Shown: positions 7,896 through 17,664, numbered from the stretch's first letter. The stretch: 62,121 bases of DNA from an uncultured Eubacteriales bacterium (GCA_959602365.1 CAUGSS010000013.1:1-62121); one strand, 5' to 3'. The notes: generated by a model from the sequence alone, not told the origin. Numbers and translations are program-made.

Positions 7896-9653
7896 ATGCT
7901 GAAATTGCTTCGTAATATGCGGCGGCGGGAATGGGTTATGGCCGCTGTATGCGCGGTGCTCATTCTGGGACAGATCTATTTTGATCTGTCGCTGCCGGAC
8001 TATATGAGCAATCTGACCGTCCTGATCAAGACGCCGGGCAGCACCATGGCGGACATTCTGCGCACCGGCGGGGAGATGCTGGGGTGTACCCTGGCCAGCG
8101 CCGTGCTGTGCGTGATCTGTGGATACCTGTCCGCCAAAGTGGCGGCCGGGTTCAGCTATTCCATCCGGGAGGCGGTCTTTCACAAGATCGCGGACTTCGG
8201 CCAGCAGGAGATGATGGCCTTCTCGGTCCCCAGCCTGATCAACCGCACCACCAACGACATCACCCAGGTGCAAATGCTGGTGTCCATGGGCCTTCAGATC
8301 ATCATCAAGTCCCCCATTATGGCCGTGTGGGCCGTCATCAAGATTGTGGGCAAGAGCTGGACCCTCTCCGCCATCACGGCGGGCTTTGTGGTGGCGCTGC
8401 TGGTGATGATGGTGGTCATCATCGGGGTTGTGGTGCCCCGGTTCCGCCGGGTGCAGAAGCTCACCGACCACATCAACCTGGTGGCCCGGGAGAATCTGAA
8501 CGGCATCAACGTGGTCCACGCCTACAACGCCGAGGACTATCAGAACGCCAAGTTCCGGAAGGGCAATGAGACCCTGATGCGCACCCAGCTCTTCAACCAG
8601 CGGGCCTTCGCCTTCCTGCTGCCCGGAGTCACGCTGGCCATGAACGCCCTGTCCCTGGTGATCTACTGGGTGGGGGCGGTGCTGGTCAACAACGTGCCCG
8701 CCGCCGCCGCGGCCCGGCTGACCACCTTCAGCAATATCGTGGTCTTCGGCACCTATGCCACCTATGTGATTATGACCATTATGATGCTGGTCATGATTAT
8801 CATGTTCATGCCCGCCGCCCAGGTGTCCGCCCAGCGCATCAACGAGGTGCTGGACACCCAGGCCAGCCTGCGGGAGGGGGACAAGACCGAATCGCCCGAG
8901 CAGGGCACGGTGGAGTTCCGCCATGTCTCCTTCCACTATCCCAACTCGGAGAAAAATGTCCTGGAGGACATCAGCTTCCAGGCCAAACGGGGAGAGACGG
9001 TGGCCTTCATCGGCGCCACCGGCAGCGGCAAGACCACCCTGGTCAGTCTGGCCGCCCGGTTCTATGACGCCACTGAGGGCGAAGTGCTGGTGGACGGCAT
9101 GGACGTCAGGGAGTACACCTTTGACGCCCTGTATGACCGCATCGGCTATGTGACCCAGAAGGCGGTGCTCTTCTCCGGAGACATTCAGGAGAATGTGCTC
9201 TTCGGCGAGAGCCGGGGAGACGGCTCCGACGAGGCGGTCCGCCAGGCGCTGGATCTGGCCCAGGCCAGCGAATTTGTGGAGAAGCTGCCCTACGGCGTCC
9301 ACGCCCCCATCGCCGAGGGGGGCACCAATGTGTCCGGCGGCCAGAAGCAGCGGCTCTCCATCGCCCGGGCGCTGGCCCGGCGGCCGGAGATCCTGGTGTT
9401 CGACGACTCCTTCTCCGCCCTGGACTACCGCACCGACGCCAAGCTGCGGGCGGGGCTGGCCCGGGATCTGAAGGATACCACCCGGCTCATCGTGGCCCAG
9501 CGCATCGGCACCATCCGGGACGCGGACAAGATCATCGTGCTGGATGAGGGCCGGATGGTGGGCATGGGCACCCACGAGGAACTGATGCAGACCTGCCCGG
9601 TCTACCAGGAGATCGCCCGGTCCCAGCTCTCCCAGGAAGAGCTGGGCGCGTAA
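7896..9653 (+). CDS. ABC exporter half-transporter with degenerate catalytic site (subunit A)
   Basis: A 585-residue type IV ABC exporter half: six-helix membrane domain (about 1-320) then a nucleotide-binding domain with Walker A GATGSGKTT (373-381), intact signature VSGGQKQ (about 479) and Walker B LVFDDSFSALD. The residue after Walker B is Asp instead of the catalytic Glu, and the switch histidine is Gln (IVAQRIGTI), both hallmarks of the degenerate-site subunit of heterodimeric exporters such as TM287/288. The partner follows 16 bp downstream. The operon position behind TetR suggests drug, bile-acid or peptide efflux (inference). Confidence 0.93.
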   Translation: MLKLLRNMRRREWVMAAVCAVLILGQIYFDLSLPDYMSNLTVLIKTPGSTMADILRTGGEMLGCTLASAVLCVICGYLSAKVAAGFSYSIREAVFHKIADFGQQEMMAFSVPSLINRTTNDITQVQMLVSMGLQIIIKSPIMAVWAVIKIVGKSWTLSAITAGFVVALLVMMVVIIGVVVPRFRRVQKLTDHINLVARENLNGINVVHAYNAEDYQNAKFRKGNETLMRTQLFNQRAFAFLLPGVTLAMNALSLVIYWVGAVLVNNVPAAAAARLTTFSNIVVFGTYATYVIMTIMMLVMIIMFMPAAQVSAQRINEVLDTQASLREGDKTESPEQGTVEFRHVSFHYPNSEKNVLEDISFQAKRGETVAFIGATGSGKTTLVSLAARFYDATEGEVLVDGMDVREYTFDALYDRIGYVTQKAVLFSGDIQENVLFGESRGDGSDEAVRQALDLAQASEFVEKLPYGVHAPIAEGGTNVSGGQKQRLSIARALARRPEILVFDDSFSALDYRTDAKLRAGLARDLKDTTRLIVAQRIGTIRDADKIIVLDEGRMVGMGTHEELMQTCPVYQEIARSQLSQEELGA

Positions 9654-9669
9654 GGAGGGAGAACACACT

Positions 9670-11469
9670 ATGAGCAATTTTGCACAGCGCGGGATGCGCG
9701 CGCCGGAAAAGAGCAAGCGGGGCATCGTCGGCGTGCTCAGGGAGTTGTTTACCTACTCCACAAAGCTGAGGATTCCCTCTGTCATCGCCCTGGTGTTTGC
9801 CATGGCCGGAGCCGTGCTGACCATCGTCGGCCCCAATCTGCTCAGCCAGATCACCGACCTGATTTCCAACGCCCTGGGCGGGGAGATCGACCTGGCGGCC
9901 ATCAGCCGCATTGGCGTGCTACTGCTGGTGATCTATGTCCTGAGCGCCGTATTCACCTATGTGGAGCACTATATTATGGCTACGGTGACCCTGGACCTGT
10001 CCCGGGATATGCGCCAGGACCTGTCCCGGAAGATCAACCGGGTGCCCATGAGTTACTTCAACAAGGTGTCCCACGGCGATATCCTCAGCCGGGTCACCAA
10101 CGACGTCAGCACCCTCCAGCAGGCCCTGGCCAACAGCCTGCCCTCCATGATCAGTGCGGCCACCCAGTTCGTGGGGTGCCTGATTATGATGTTTGCGACC
10201 GAGTGGCGCATGGCCCTGGCCGCCATCGGCGTCACGCTGCTGGGCTTCGTCATCATGGCGGTGGTCATGTTCCGCTCCCAGAGATACTTTGTCGCCCGGC
10301 AGAAGAACCTGAGCTCACTGAACGGCTATATTGAGGAGATGTACTCCGGCCACGACGTGGTTCGCATCTCCCGGGCCAACGGCCAGATCAAGCGGACCTT
10401 CGGCGAGATGAACGCGGCGCTCTATGACGCCGAGTGGCGCAGCCAGTTCCTGTCCGGCATCATGCAGCCCCTGATGACCATTGTGGGCAACCTGGGCTAT
10501 GTGGTGGTGTGCGTGCTGGGCTCCGCCCTGGCCATGAGCGGCCAGATCTCCTTCGGCGTCATCGTGGCCTTTATCCTCTATGTGCGGCTGTTCACCTCTC
10601 CGCTGAGCACCCTGGCCCAGGGGATGACCCAGATGCAGACGGCCGCCGCCGCCGGCGATCACATCTTTGACTTCCTCCACGAGGAGGAGCTGTCCGACGA
10701 GACCGGCAAGCGGGAGGCCCCGGTCCACATCCGGGGCGAGGTGGAGTTCGACCACGTCCGCTTCAGCTACCCGGACACCCCGGACAAGGTCATCATCAAG
10801 GACTTCTCGGCCCATGTCCAGCCGGGCCAGAAGATCGCCATTGTGGGCCCCACCGGTGCGGGCAAGACCACCCTGGTCAACCTGCTGATGCGGTTCTTTG
10901 AGATCAACAGCGGCAGCATCAGAATTGACGGCATCCCCACCTCGGAGATGACCCGGGAGAGCGTCCACAACCTGTTCAGCATGGTGCTCCAGGACACCTG
11001 GCTGTTTGAGGGCACGGTCCGGGAGAATCTGGTCTACAACAAGCAGGGGGTTACCGACGGGCAGCTGGAAGAGGCCTGCCGGGCCTGCGGCATCTATCAC
11101 TTTATCGAGACGCTGCCCAAGGGATTTGACACGGTGCTGGACGACAGCATCACCATCTCCGCCGGACAGAAGCAGCTGCTCACCATTGCCCGGGCCATGA
11201 TCCAGGACAATCCGATGCTCATTCTGGACGAGGCCACCTCCTCGGTGGACACCCGCACCGAGCTGATCACCCAGCGGGCCATGGACCGGCTGACCGAGCA
11301 CCGCACCAGCTTCGTCATTGCCCACCGGCTGTCCACCATCCGCAACGCGGACCTGATCCTGGTGCTGAAGGACGGGGACATCATCGAGCAGGGGAACCAT
11401 GAACAACTGCTGGCCAAAGGCGGGTTCTATGCCGAGCTCTACAACAGCCAGTTTGAAAAGGCGTCCTGA
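9670..11469 (+). CDS. ABC exporter half-transporter with canonical catalytic site (subunit B)
   Basis: A 599-residue partner of the upstream half-transporter: six membrane helices (about 40-340), Walker A GPTGAGKTT near 393, Walker B MLILDEATSSVD with the catalytic Glu, and switch His in VIAHRLSTI. Its signature is degenerate (SAGQKQ instead of SGGQ), which complements subunit A: the one competent ATP site is built from the Walker motifs here and the intact signature of subunit A. GGAGGG precedes the ATG at 9670. It is the last gene of the operon; a hairpin follows at 11508. Confidence 0.93.
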   Translation: MSNFAQRGMRAPEKSKRGIVGVLRELFTYSTKLRIPSVIALVFAMAGAVLTIVGPNLLSQITDLISNALGGEIDLAAISRIGVLLLVIYVLSAVFTYVEHYIMATVTLDLSRDMRQDLSRKINRVPMSYFNKVSHGDILSRVTNDVSTLQQALANSLPSMISAATQFVGCLIMMFATEWRMALAAIGVTLLGFVIMAVVMFRSQRYFVARQKNLSSLNGYIEEMYSGHDVVRISRANGQIKRTFGEMNAALYDAEWRSQFLSGIMQPLMTIVGNLGYVVVCVLGSALAMSGQISFGVIVAFILYVRLFTSPLSTLAQGMTQMQTAAAAGDHIFDFLHEEELSDETGKREAPVHIRGEVEFDHVRFSYPDTPDKVIIKDFSAHVQPGQKIAIVGPTGAGKTTLVNLLMRFFEINSGSIRIDGIPTSEMTRESVHNLFSMVLQDTWLFEGTVRENLVYNKQGVTDGQLEEACRACGIYHFIETLPKGFDTVLDDSITISAGQKQLLTIARAMIQDNPMLILDEATSSVDTRTELITQRAMDRLTEHRTSFVIAHRLSTIRNADLILVLKDGDIIEQGNHEQLLAKGGFYAELYNSQFEKAS

Positions 11470-11507
11470 CGGGGACAGGGAGAAGCCTCCCCGGAGCGGG
11501 ACAGAGA

Positions 11508-11532
11508 AAAGGCACGCGGAAAGCGTGCCTTT
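11508..11532 (+). terminator. Intrinsic terminator after the ABC exporter operon
   Basis: AAAGGCACGC and GCGTGCCTTT form a 10-bp stem around a short purine loop, followed by T residues. It lies 40 bp after the exporter stop codon. Confidence 0.75.
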
Positions 11533-12024
11533 TCCACTGCTTATGACTGCAGGTCTACGTCCAAGGCAGAGAGGGAGCCACGCCCCGGCCCCAGGCACAG
11601 AGAGGATTGTCTGTCCGGAGCAATAGGGCCGGCGCCCCTGGGATATCAGAACCGACAGCGCGAAAGTGAACCCAACGGCCCACCGGTCCTCTCCGGTCCA
11701 GGGAGCGGATCCGGAGCAGGGGCGTGACCGGGCCCGCCGGACCGCCCACAGCCGGACAGGCTGTGTTTTGCCGCCTCGCCGCAGTTCCCCCGACTGCGGC
11801 GGGGCTTGTTCGGCTTTATCTACTTTGCCGGGGGATCCCGGCCGGCCTTATGAAAATTTAGGTGTATCTCCATTGCGCTCAGGCCGATAATGGGGTACAG
11901 TATTCCTGTGGAGCGGAGCGCCGCTCCGCCTGAAATGGCCCGCTGTTCCCGCGGAAGGCGGGCGATATATCCTGTTTGCACGCACCTCCTGTTTTTCGGG
12001 GGATGGCAGGGGGAGGAGGAAGAT
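11533..12024. other. Non-coding gap before the AI-2E family gene
   Basis: No credible gene is seen; the short open frames here lack ribosome sites. A second strong hairpin lies at about 11774-11805 (GCCTCGCCGCAGT paired with ACTGCGGCGGGGC) and is followed by a weak T-rich stretch. The frame open from 11890 leads into the next gene but has no start signal before GGGAGGAGGAAG at 12011. Confidence 0.5.
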
Positions 12025-13152
12025 ATGGAAAAACTGCAGAAGGATCCAAAGGTGAGGCTGCTGATCAATGTCCTGTACTATGGGGTGATCCTGGCGCTGA
12101 TTTATGTGGGGATCAAGTACGCGCTTCCGGTGGTTATGCCCTTTGTTCTGGCCTTTCTGATCGTTCTGCTGCTCCGGGGACCGGCCAGGCGGCTGTCGGC
12201 CAGGACGAAACTTCCGGCGCGGTGGCTGCGGCTGCTGTTTCTGGTGGCGTTCTATGTAGTGTTGTTCGGGCTGATTGTTCTGTTTGGGGCCAAGCTGATT
12301 TCCTGGCTGGGGGATTTCATTCAGCAGATGCCCACATTTTACCAAAACACCATCCGCCCTGCCATTGAGGCGATCTCCGGCTGGGTGGAGTCTGTGGTGG
12401 GCCAGTTTGACCCCTCCCTGGTGGCCTCAATTGACAACGCCTTTGAAGCGATGTCCTCCAGCCTGGGTACGGCCGTATCCTCCTTTTCCTCTTCGGCGGT
12501 GGGGGTGGTCACCAATTTCCTGGCGGGTATGCCCGGGGCCATTGTCAATGTGGTGCTGATGGTGGTGTCCAGCTTCTACCTGGCTTCGGACTATGAGCGG
12601 GTCACTGGGACCATCGTGCGGCACCTGCCGGAGAAGTGGAGAAATCTGCTCTTTGAGGTCAAGCGCAAGCTGAAGCAGTCCTTCGGCAGTTATCTGAAAT
12701 CATATTCTCTGATTTTTTTGATGACCTGGGGCGAGCTTCTGGTGGGACTGCTCTTGCTGCGCATTCCGTTTGCGCCGCTGATTGCGCTGCTGATCGCCAT
12801 CTGTGACATTCTGCCCGTGCTGGGGACCGGGACGGTGCTGATTCCCTGGGCGGTGATTGCGGCGATTTTGGGGCGTTATCCCCTGGCCATCGGGGTGGGC
12901 ATCCTCTATCTGGTCATCACCGTGGTCCGGAATATGGTCGAACCCAAACTGGTGGGCAAGATGATCGGCCTGCACCCGCTTCTGACGCTGCTGGGTATGA
13001 TTGTGGGCGCCCGGCTCTTTGGCATTCTGGGGCTGTTCGGCGTTCCGGTGACACTGTCCATTCTGGTGCAGTTTCGCCGCAGCAGACAGGAGGAGCAGGC
13101 CGAGGCGGACCGGCCGACGGAGGGAGGGCCCGGCCCGATGGAGCAGTTGTAG
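12025..13152 (+). CDS. AI-2E family transporter (TqsA/PerM-type permease)
   Basis: A 375-residue polytopic membrane protein with N-terminal hydrophobic hairpin, a central soluble stretch (about 100-185) and C-terminal helices containing the PILGTG-like motif (ILPVLGTGTVLIPW near 265) and the PKLVGKMIGLHPLLTLLG signature typical of the AI-2E/PerM family. Members are proposed exporters, some being Na+(Li+)/H+ antiporters. The start at 12025 is set by GGGAGGAGGA nine bases upstream; an upstream extension to 11890 is rejected. It appears monocistronic. Confidence 0.9.
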   Translation: MEKLQKDPKVRLLINVLYYGVILALIYVGIKYALPVVMPFVLAFLIVLLLRGPARRLSARTKLPARWLRLLFLVAFYVVLFGLIVLFGAKLISWLGDFIQQMPTFYQNTIRPAIEAISGWVESVVGQFDPSLVASIDNAFEAMSSSLGTAVSSFSSSAVGVVTNFLAGMPGAIVNVVLMVVSSFYLASDYERVTGTIVRHLPEKWRNLLFEVKRKLKQSFGSYLKSYSLIFLMTWGELLVGLLLLRIPFAPLIALLIAICDILPVLGTGTVLIPWAVIAAILGRYPLAIGVGILYLVITVVRNMVEPKLVGKMIGLHPLLTLLGMIVGARLFGILGLFGVPVTLSILVQFRRSRQEEQAEADRPTEGGPGPMEQL

Positions 13153-13303
13153 GCCCAAAGGAAAAGAACACCCGGTCCATGAGGCGGAGAATGGGGAAAA
13201 GATTCTATTTTTCTCAAAGCATTCCTATCTTTTGGCCCCGCCGCAGTGTATAATCTAAATGTAATATGACGAAGCCGGAAGTTGAGCTGTGGAGGGATCT
13301 GTC

Positions 13304-14848
13304 ATGACCGTCACTTTTTTGATGGAATCCGGAACAAAAACATGCTGTGCCCAGCCGGGCCAGACTATTTTGGATGTGATTCGGGCCCAGGGCAATCTCC
13401 CCATCCAGGCGCCCTGCGGTGGGCAGGGCACCTGCCGGAAGTGCACCGTCTATCTCTTTGGACCAGAGGGGGAGACCCCGGTGCTGGCCTGCCAGACCCC
13501 GGTACAGGAGGGCATGACCGTCCGCCTGCCGTCGGCGGCCCCGCTGTCGGTGACGCTGGAGGGGGCGGAGGCGGATGTCCCCTGCCCGCCGGACGGAGGC
13601 CTGGAGGGGTACGGGGTGGCCTGCGATATCGGTACCACCACGGTGGTATGCCATCTGGTGGATCTGAGCTGCGGAAAGCGGGTCGCCACAGTGGGGGAGG
13701 GCAATGCCCAGCGCCCCTATGGCGGTGATGTCATCTCCCGCATCCGGGCCTCTATGGAGGGATACCGTCCCGCGCTGACCGCCGCCATCACCGGGCAGCT
13801 GTCCCGGATGATCACAGCGCTGCGGGAATCCGCCGGGCTGGAAGCAAATCAGATTACCCGGATGGCGGTGGCCGCCAATACCACCATGTGCCATCTGCTC
13901 ACCGGTATGGCCCCGGACAGCCTGGGGGCCGCGCCCTTCACCCCGCTGTCCCGGTTCGGGGACCAGTGGGACGCCCGGGCGCTGGGACTGCCCTTTGAGG
14001 GAAGTGTTTATATTGCCCCCGCCGTGTCCGGCTATGTGGGGGGCGATATCACCGCGGACCTGCTGGCAGCCGGATTGGACAGGGCGGAGCGCCCCGTCCT
14101 GCTCATCGATGTGGGGACCAACGGGGAGATGGCGCTGGGCCATGGGGAGCACTTCCTCTGCTGCTCCACTGCCGCCGGTCCTGCCTTTGAGGGGGCGCAG
14201 ATCCGCTGCGGCATGACTGCCGCTCCGGGGGCGGTGTCTTCGGTGCGCTATGAGGATGGCCGGTTGGTGTGCTCCGTGATCGGCGGCGGCGAGGGGAAGG
14301 GGCTGTGCGGCTCCGGCCTCATTGACGCCATGGCGGTTATGCTCACCCTGGGGGCGGTGGATGAGACAGGGCGGATGCTGGATGTGGAGGAGGACGAGGA
14401 CGAAATTCCCGACCCGGCCCGGCACTACCTCTTCCTGTTGGAGGATGAACCGGCCTTCCGCCTGACCGACCAAGTCTTTGTCACCCAGGCCGATGTGCGG
14501 AAGCTCCAGCTGGGCAAGGGTGCGATCGCCGCCGGCGTCAAGGTGCTGATGGACGCCTATGGCGCGGCCTGGGAGGAGATCGGCGCACTGCTGCTGGCCG
14601 GCGGTTTCGGCAGCTACATCCGTCCGGAGAGCGCCGCGCGCATTGGGCTGATACCGGCCCAGCTGCTGCCCGTCACCCGGGCGGTGGGTAACTCCGCCGC
14701 TCAGGGGGCCCAGATGGCGCTGGTGTCCCAGCGTGCCCGGGAGCGTCTGGAGCGGCTGCAGGCCAATATGGAATACCGGGAGCTCTCCGGCCTGGCGGAG
14801 TTCAACGACGCCTATATGGAGGCCATGATGTTTCCGGAGGAGGAATGA
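13304..14848 (+). CDS. RACo-like ATP-dependent activator of corrinoid proteins (2Fe-2S plus ASKHA domain)
   Basis: A 514-residue protein with an N-terminal [2Fe-2S] ferredoxin domain (Cys38, Cys44, Cys47, Cys63; pattern CGGQGTCRKC), followed by the large DUF4445/ASKHA ATPase region beginning VACDIGTTTVVCHLVD near residue 107. Such proteins re-reduce Co(II) corrinoid cofactors to Co(I) using ATP when a corrinoid methyltransferase becomes inactivated. The ATG at 13304 has GGAGGG at 13291; the upstream in-frame GTG overlaps that site. The corrinoid protein at 17704 is the obvious client. Gene order (activator, DUF2284, then methyltransferases) supports one physiological unit. Confidence 0.9.
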   Translation: MTVTFLMESGTKTCCAQPGQTILDVIRAQGNLPIQAPCGGQGTCRKCTVYLFGPEGETPVLACQTPVQEGMTVRLPSAAPLSVTLEGAEADVPCPPDGGLEGYGVACDIGTTTVVCHLVDLSCGKRVATVGEGNAQRPYGGDVISRIRASMEGYRPALTAAITGQLSRMITALRESAGLEANQITRMAVAANTTMCHLLTGMAPDSLGAAPFTPLSRFGDQWDARALGLPFEGSVYIAPAVSGYVGGDITADLLAAGLDRAERPVLLIDVGTNGEMALGHGEHFLCCSTAAGPAFEGAQIRCGMTAAPGAVSSVRYEDGRLVCSVIGGGEGKGLCGSGLIDAMAVMLTLGAVDETGRMLDVEEDEDEIPDPARHYLFLLEDEPAFRLTDQVFVTQADVRKLQLGKGAIAAGVKVLMDAYGAAWEEIGALLLAGGFGSYIRPESAARIGLIPAQLLPVTRAVGNSAAQGAQMALVSQRARERLERLQANMEYRELSGLAEFNDAYMEAMMFPEEE

Positions 14849-14851
14849 ATT

Positions 14852-15388
14852 ATGACAGATCAGGAACTGCTGGATCTGGCCGCCCGGTGCGGCTTTGACC
14901 ACAGCGGGGCGCTGAACACCGGCGCTCTGGACTTCAACCCCGCCGTCCGGGACATGTGCGCCGCCGACCGCTGCCACAGCTATGGCAAATGCTGGACCTG
15001 TCCGCCGGGCTGCGGCACCCTGGAGGAGATATCCCGCCGGGCTGCCGGCTATCGGCGGGGGGTGCTGCTCCAGTCCACCGGGCAGATGGAGGATGACTTT
15101 GACGTGGAGACCATGATGGACACGGAGAAGCTGCACAAGGAGCGTTTCCGGCAATTTGTGGGCACCATCCGGAAAAGCTATCCCGACTGTCTGCCCATGT
15201 CCTCCGGGGCCTGCACCGTATGCTCCGCATGCACTTATCCGGACGCGCCCTGCCGCTTTCCCCATCTGGCCATCCCCTCCATGGAGGCCTATGGGCTGGT
15301 GGTCAGTCAGGTGTGCGAGAGCTCCGGAGTGCCCTACTATTACGGCCCACAGACCATCACCTATACGGCCTGCGTGCTGACGGATTAA
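14852..15388 (+). CDS. DUF2284 predicted metal-binding protein
   Basis: A 178-residue cysteine-rich protein containing CxxC-type clusters (CAADRCHSYGKCWTCPPGC at about 30-50, and a second group around CTVCSACTYPDAPCRFP near 117-133) that match the DUF2284 family of putative metal or Fe-S proteins. It starts 4 bp after the activator gene, so it is translationally linked to it. DUF2284 genes commonly accompany corrinoid methyltransferase clusters, possibly in electron delivery or metal handling; the biochemical role is not established. Confidence 0.85.
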   Translation: MTDQELLDLAARCGFDHSGALNTGALDFNPAVRDMCAADRCHSYGKCWTCPPGCGTLEEISRRAAGYRRGVLLQSTGQMEDDFDVETMMDTEKLHKERFRQFVGTIRKSYPDCLPMSSGACTVCSACTYPDAPCRFPHLAIPSMEAYGLVVSQVCESSGVPYYYGPQTITYTACVLTD

Positions 15389-15397
15389 ACCGAAAAG

Positions 15398-15447
15398 AGA
15401 AACACCAGCCGGGCTTTGATACCGCAAAGTCCGGCCGGTGTTTCACT
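15398..15447. terminator. Bidirectional terminator between convergent genes
   Basis: GAAACACC and GGTGTTTC arms with an internal CCGG pair and AAAG/CTTT extension form a hairpin between the DUF2284 gene (plus) and the LysR gene (minus), followed by ACTGTTTTTC on the plus side. It overlaps the last codon of the LysR gene. Confidence 0.65.
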
Positions 15448-16381
15448 GTTTTTCCCGATAATACTCTTTTGCCGCCTGCACAAAGTCCTGCTCGGCGGGG
15501 GTGAGAGTGCGCTCTCTGGGGTAGCATATGGTCAGCTGCCAGCGCTGATGTTCTGTTTTCAGACGGTAGCTGCGCAGGCCGGGGGTCTCAGGTACCTTTC
15601 CAAAGCAGGCCCAGGCCACCGGTTCAGGCAGGATCAGCGCCGCGTCCCCCCGGCGGCAGAAATCCGCCGCCAGCTCCAGCTGGCCGATCTCCGTCTCGCT
15701 GCGGGGCTTAAAGCCGGCGTAGAAGAACAGCTGATCCTCCTGCTGCCGGAGGAAGGAGCCCCAGGGCTTTTGCACGAAGAAGCACAGCTTCAGGGCGCGC
15801 AGGTTGCCCTCCGCCGCCAGTTCCCGGGCGGCCTCCTGCCACTGGGAGCCATAGGCCCGTTCCAACAGCCGGTCGTGGACGGTCACCACGAACTGTTCGC
15901 TCTCCAGCACCGGCACATGGGTCAGTTTGATGCCCGCGGGGACCGCCCCCATGACCAGTGATACCTCCGCCGGAAGCTCCCGGAGCCCTTCGGAGGGTTC
16001 CTCCAGCTCCAGCACCTGCACCTGATACTGGGGATTCTGATCCTTGAATCTGGCCAGAAAGTCGGGAAAATAGATGGGCGCTCCGCTGTTCAGGATACCA
16101 ACCCGCACCTCTGCCGACTGGCGGCTGCGCCGCTGCTCCAGATTTTTCAGCAGGGTATCCCGGATATAGAGGATGCGGGTGGCGGCCAGCAGAAACTGTT
16201 CTCCGGCTTCGGTCAGTTCCACCGGCGTGGTGCGCAGCATCAGCTGAATTCCAAGCTCCCGCTCCAGCTTGTTCAGCTGCCCGCTGAGGGCCTGCTGAGA
16301 GATGAACAGGTCGCCCGCCGCTTTGCGGATGCTCCCCGCCCGATAGATCGCCACAAAATACTCGCAGGACAAAAAGTTCAT
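15443..16381 (-). CDS. LysR family transcriptional regulator of the corrinoid cluster
   Basis: A 312-residue LysR protein: helix-turn-helix in residues about 1-60 (AGSIRKAAGDLFISQQALSGQLNKLE), effector domain about 90-300. The ATG at 16381 follows AGGAGAAGGG; the open frame extends upstream to 16576, but that segment has no start signal. It is inserted in opposite orientation between the activator pair and the methyltransferase trio and is divergent from the latter, so it is the likely regulator of the 16684-19365 operon. The coinducer is probably the methylated substrate (inference). Confidence 0.92.
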   Translation of the reverse strand: MNFLSCEYFVAIYRAGSIRKAAGDLFISQQALSGQLNKLERELGIQLMLRTTPVELTEAGEQFLLAATRILYIRDTLLKNLEQRRSRQSAEVRVGILNSGAPIYFPDFLARFKDQNPQYQVQVLELEEPSEGLRELPAEVSLVMGAVPAGIKLTHVPVLESEQFVVTVHDRLLERAYGSQWQEAARELAAEGNLRALKLCFFVQKPWGSFLRQQEDQLFFYAGFKPRSETEIGQLELAADFCRRGDAALILPEPVAWACFGKVPETPGLRSYRLKTEHQRWQLTICYPRERTLTPAEQDFVQAAKEYYREKQ

Positions 16382-16683
16382 AGGCCGCTCCCTTCTCCTG
16401 GAATTTGTTTCAGGATAACAAATTGCATGTCGTATTGCAAGGAAAAACTCCTTTTTCTGTCGCCGCATCAAAAAAATTGCATATCCTGCGAAGACCACCC
16501 GCCCGGGTATCTCAGCGGGCTGACCCCTGGAATGGGCTGCCGCTGCAGTGTAGAAAAAATGGTAGGGTACAAGCATTTGGTTGTATCCTTCGAAGTAATT
16601 TAGTGCTGGTTTTTACCTGGTAGTGCCGATATAATAAATAAAAAACGATATCGATATAAAACAGGTATAAAGGAGGATTTTTC
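16382..16683 (+). promoter_or_regulatory. Divergent control region of the methyltransferase operon
   Basis: This 302-bp gap is AT-rich near its right end. TATAAT at about 16630-16635 is a credible -10 for the rightward operon, and the palindrome ATATCGATAT lies just after it. AAGGAGG sits 7-8 bases before the ATG at 16684. The -35 is uncertain. No gene is seen. Confidence 0.45.
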
Positions 16684-17664
16684 ATGGCAAGAAAAGACAC
16701 CTGCCTGGCTGTTCTGGCCGGGGAAAAAACCACCCGGTTTGTGCATCCCGAGGACTGCGTCATGCTGTTTACGCCTGGGGAGCGCAACATGGGGGGAGAG
16801 AAGCAGCCGGACGGCTCCACAATCGGTTTGGACTGGTTTGGGTGCAGCTGGACGGAGCCTGCCAATCCCAGCCCGATCAACGGTCCCACGGTCACCCCGG
16901 GCACCCAGCGGCTGGATGATCTGGCCGATTTCCGGGAGGCCATTCCCACCGCGGAACAGGTGCATGCCTTTGACTGGGCAGGCTATGCCGAAGAGGTTTT
17001 GGCGGGGGTAGACCGGGAGGAACAGCTGGTGATGATCCGCAGCATGACCGGCCCCTTTGAGCGCATGCACTGCCTGATCGGTTTCGAGGATGCCCTGTGC
17101 GCCTTCTATGAGGATCCCGAGGTGGTGGAGGAGTTCTTTGCCGCCATGCTGGAGTACAAGAAGGCGGTGGTGGACTGTGTGGCCGAGTACATCAAGCCGG
17201 AGATTATGATTTTTGACGACGACTACGGCACCTCCCGGGCCACCTTCATGAATCCCGACATGTGGCGGGAGTTCTTCCCCCAGTTCTGGAAGCCCCTGGT
17301 GGACTATGTCCACAGCAAGGGCATCAAGTTTGAGCTGCACTCCTGCGGCTATATCACGCCGCTGGTGGGGGATTTTGTGGAGCTGGGGATGGACATCCTT
17401 CAGCCCATTCAGACCAACAATGACCTGAAGGCCATGAAGGAGCAGTGGGGAGACAAGATCATCTTCCGGCTGGCTATCTTCGACAAGCAGTTTGACCGGC
17501 TGGAGCAGACGGAGGACGAAGTCCGGGCGGACATCTGGAGCTATTATGCCACGCTGGCCCCCGGCGGCAACTTCATCCCCGACCTGGTTCCCATCGATGA
17601 CCGCTATTATGAACTTCAGGGGGAAGTTCAGGCCAAGTTCGAGGCGGAATTTTTCGGAAAGTAA
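16684..17664 (+). CDS. Uroporphyrinogen decarboxylase-like corrinoid methyltransferase (first copy)
   Basis: A 326-residue protein of the UroD/MtaA/CmuA TIM-barrel superfamily; the core (IMIFDDDYGTSRATFMNP near 180 and the metal-ligand-like FELHSCGYITPLV near 218-230) resembles methyltransferases that use Zn-bound thiol or corrinoid substrates, not haem biosynthesis. With the corrinoid protein 39 bp downstream it probably forms the substrate-specific methyl transfer half. The substrate could be a methoxylated aromatic, methylamine-like or betaine compound, but the sequence does not decide. Confidence 0.82.
   Translation: MARKDTCLAVLAGEKTTRFVHPEDCVMLFTPGERNMGGEKQPDGSTIGLDWFGCSWTEPANPSPINGPTVTPGTQRLDDLADFREAIPTAEQVHAFDWAGYAEEVLAGVDREEQLVMIRSMTGPFERMHCLIGFEDALCAFYEDPEVVEEFFAAMLEYKKAVVDCVAEYIKPEIMIFDDDYGTSRATFMNPDMWREFFPQFWKPLVDYVHSKGIKFELHSCGYITPLVGDFVELGMDILQPIQTNNDLKAMKEQWGDKIIFRLAIFDKQFDRLEQTEDEVRADIWSYYATLAPGGNFIPDLVPIDDRYYELQGEVQAKFEAEFFGK

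Noticed and set aside
7716..9725. 669-codon open frame antisense to the ABC exporter gene
   Set aside because: His/Gly/Asp-rich shadow of a GC-rich gene that itself has all ABC motifs.
13214..15427. 737-codon open frame antisense to the RACo-like gene
   Set aside because: Same GC-bias artefact; it spans two well-supported plus-strand genes and their junction.
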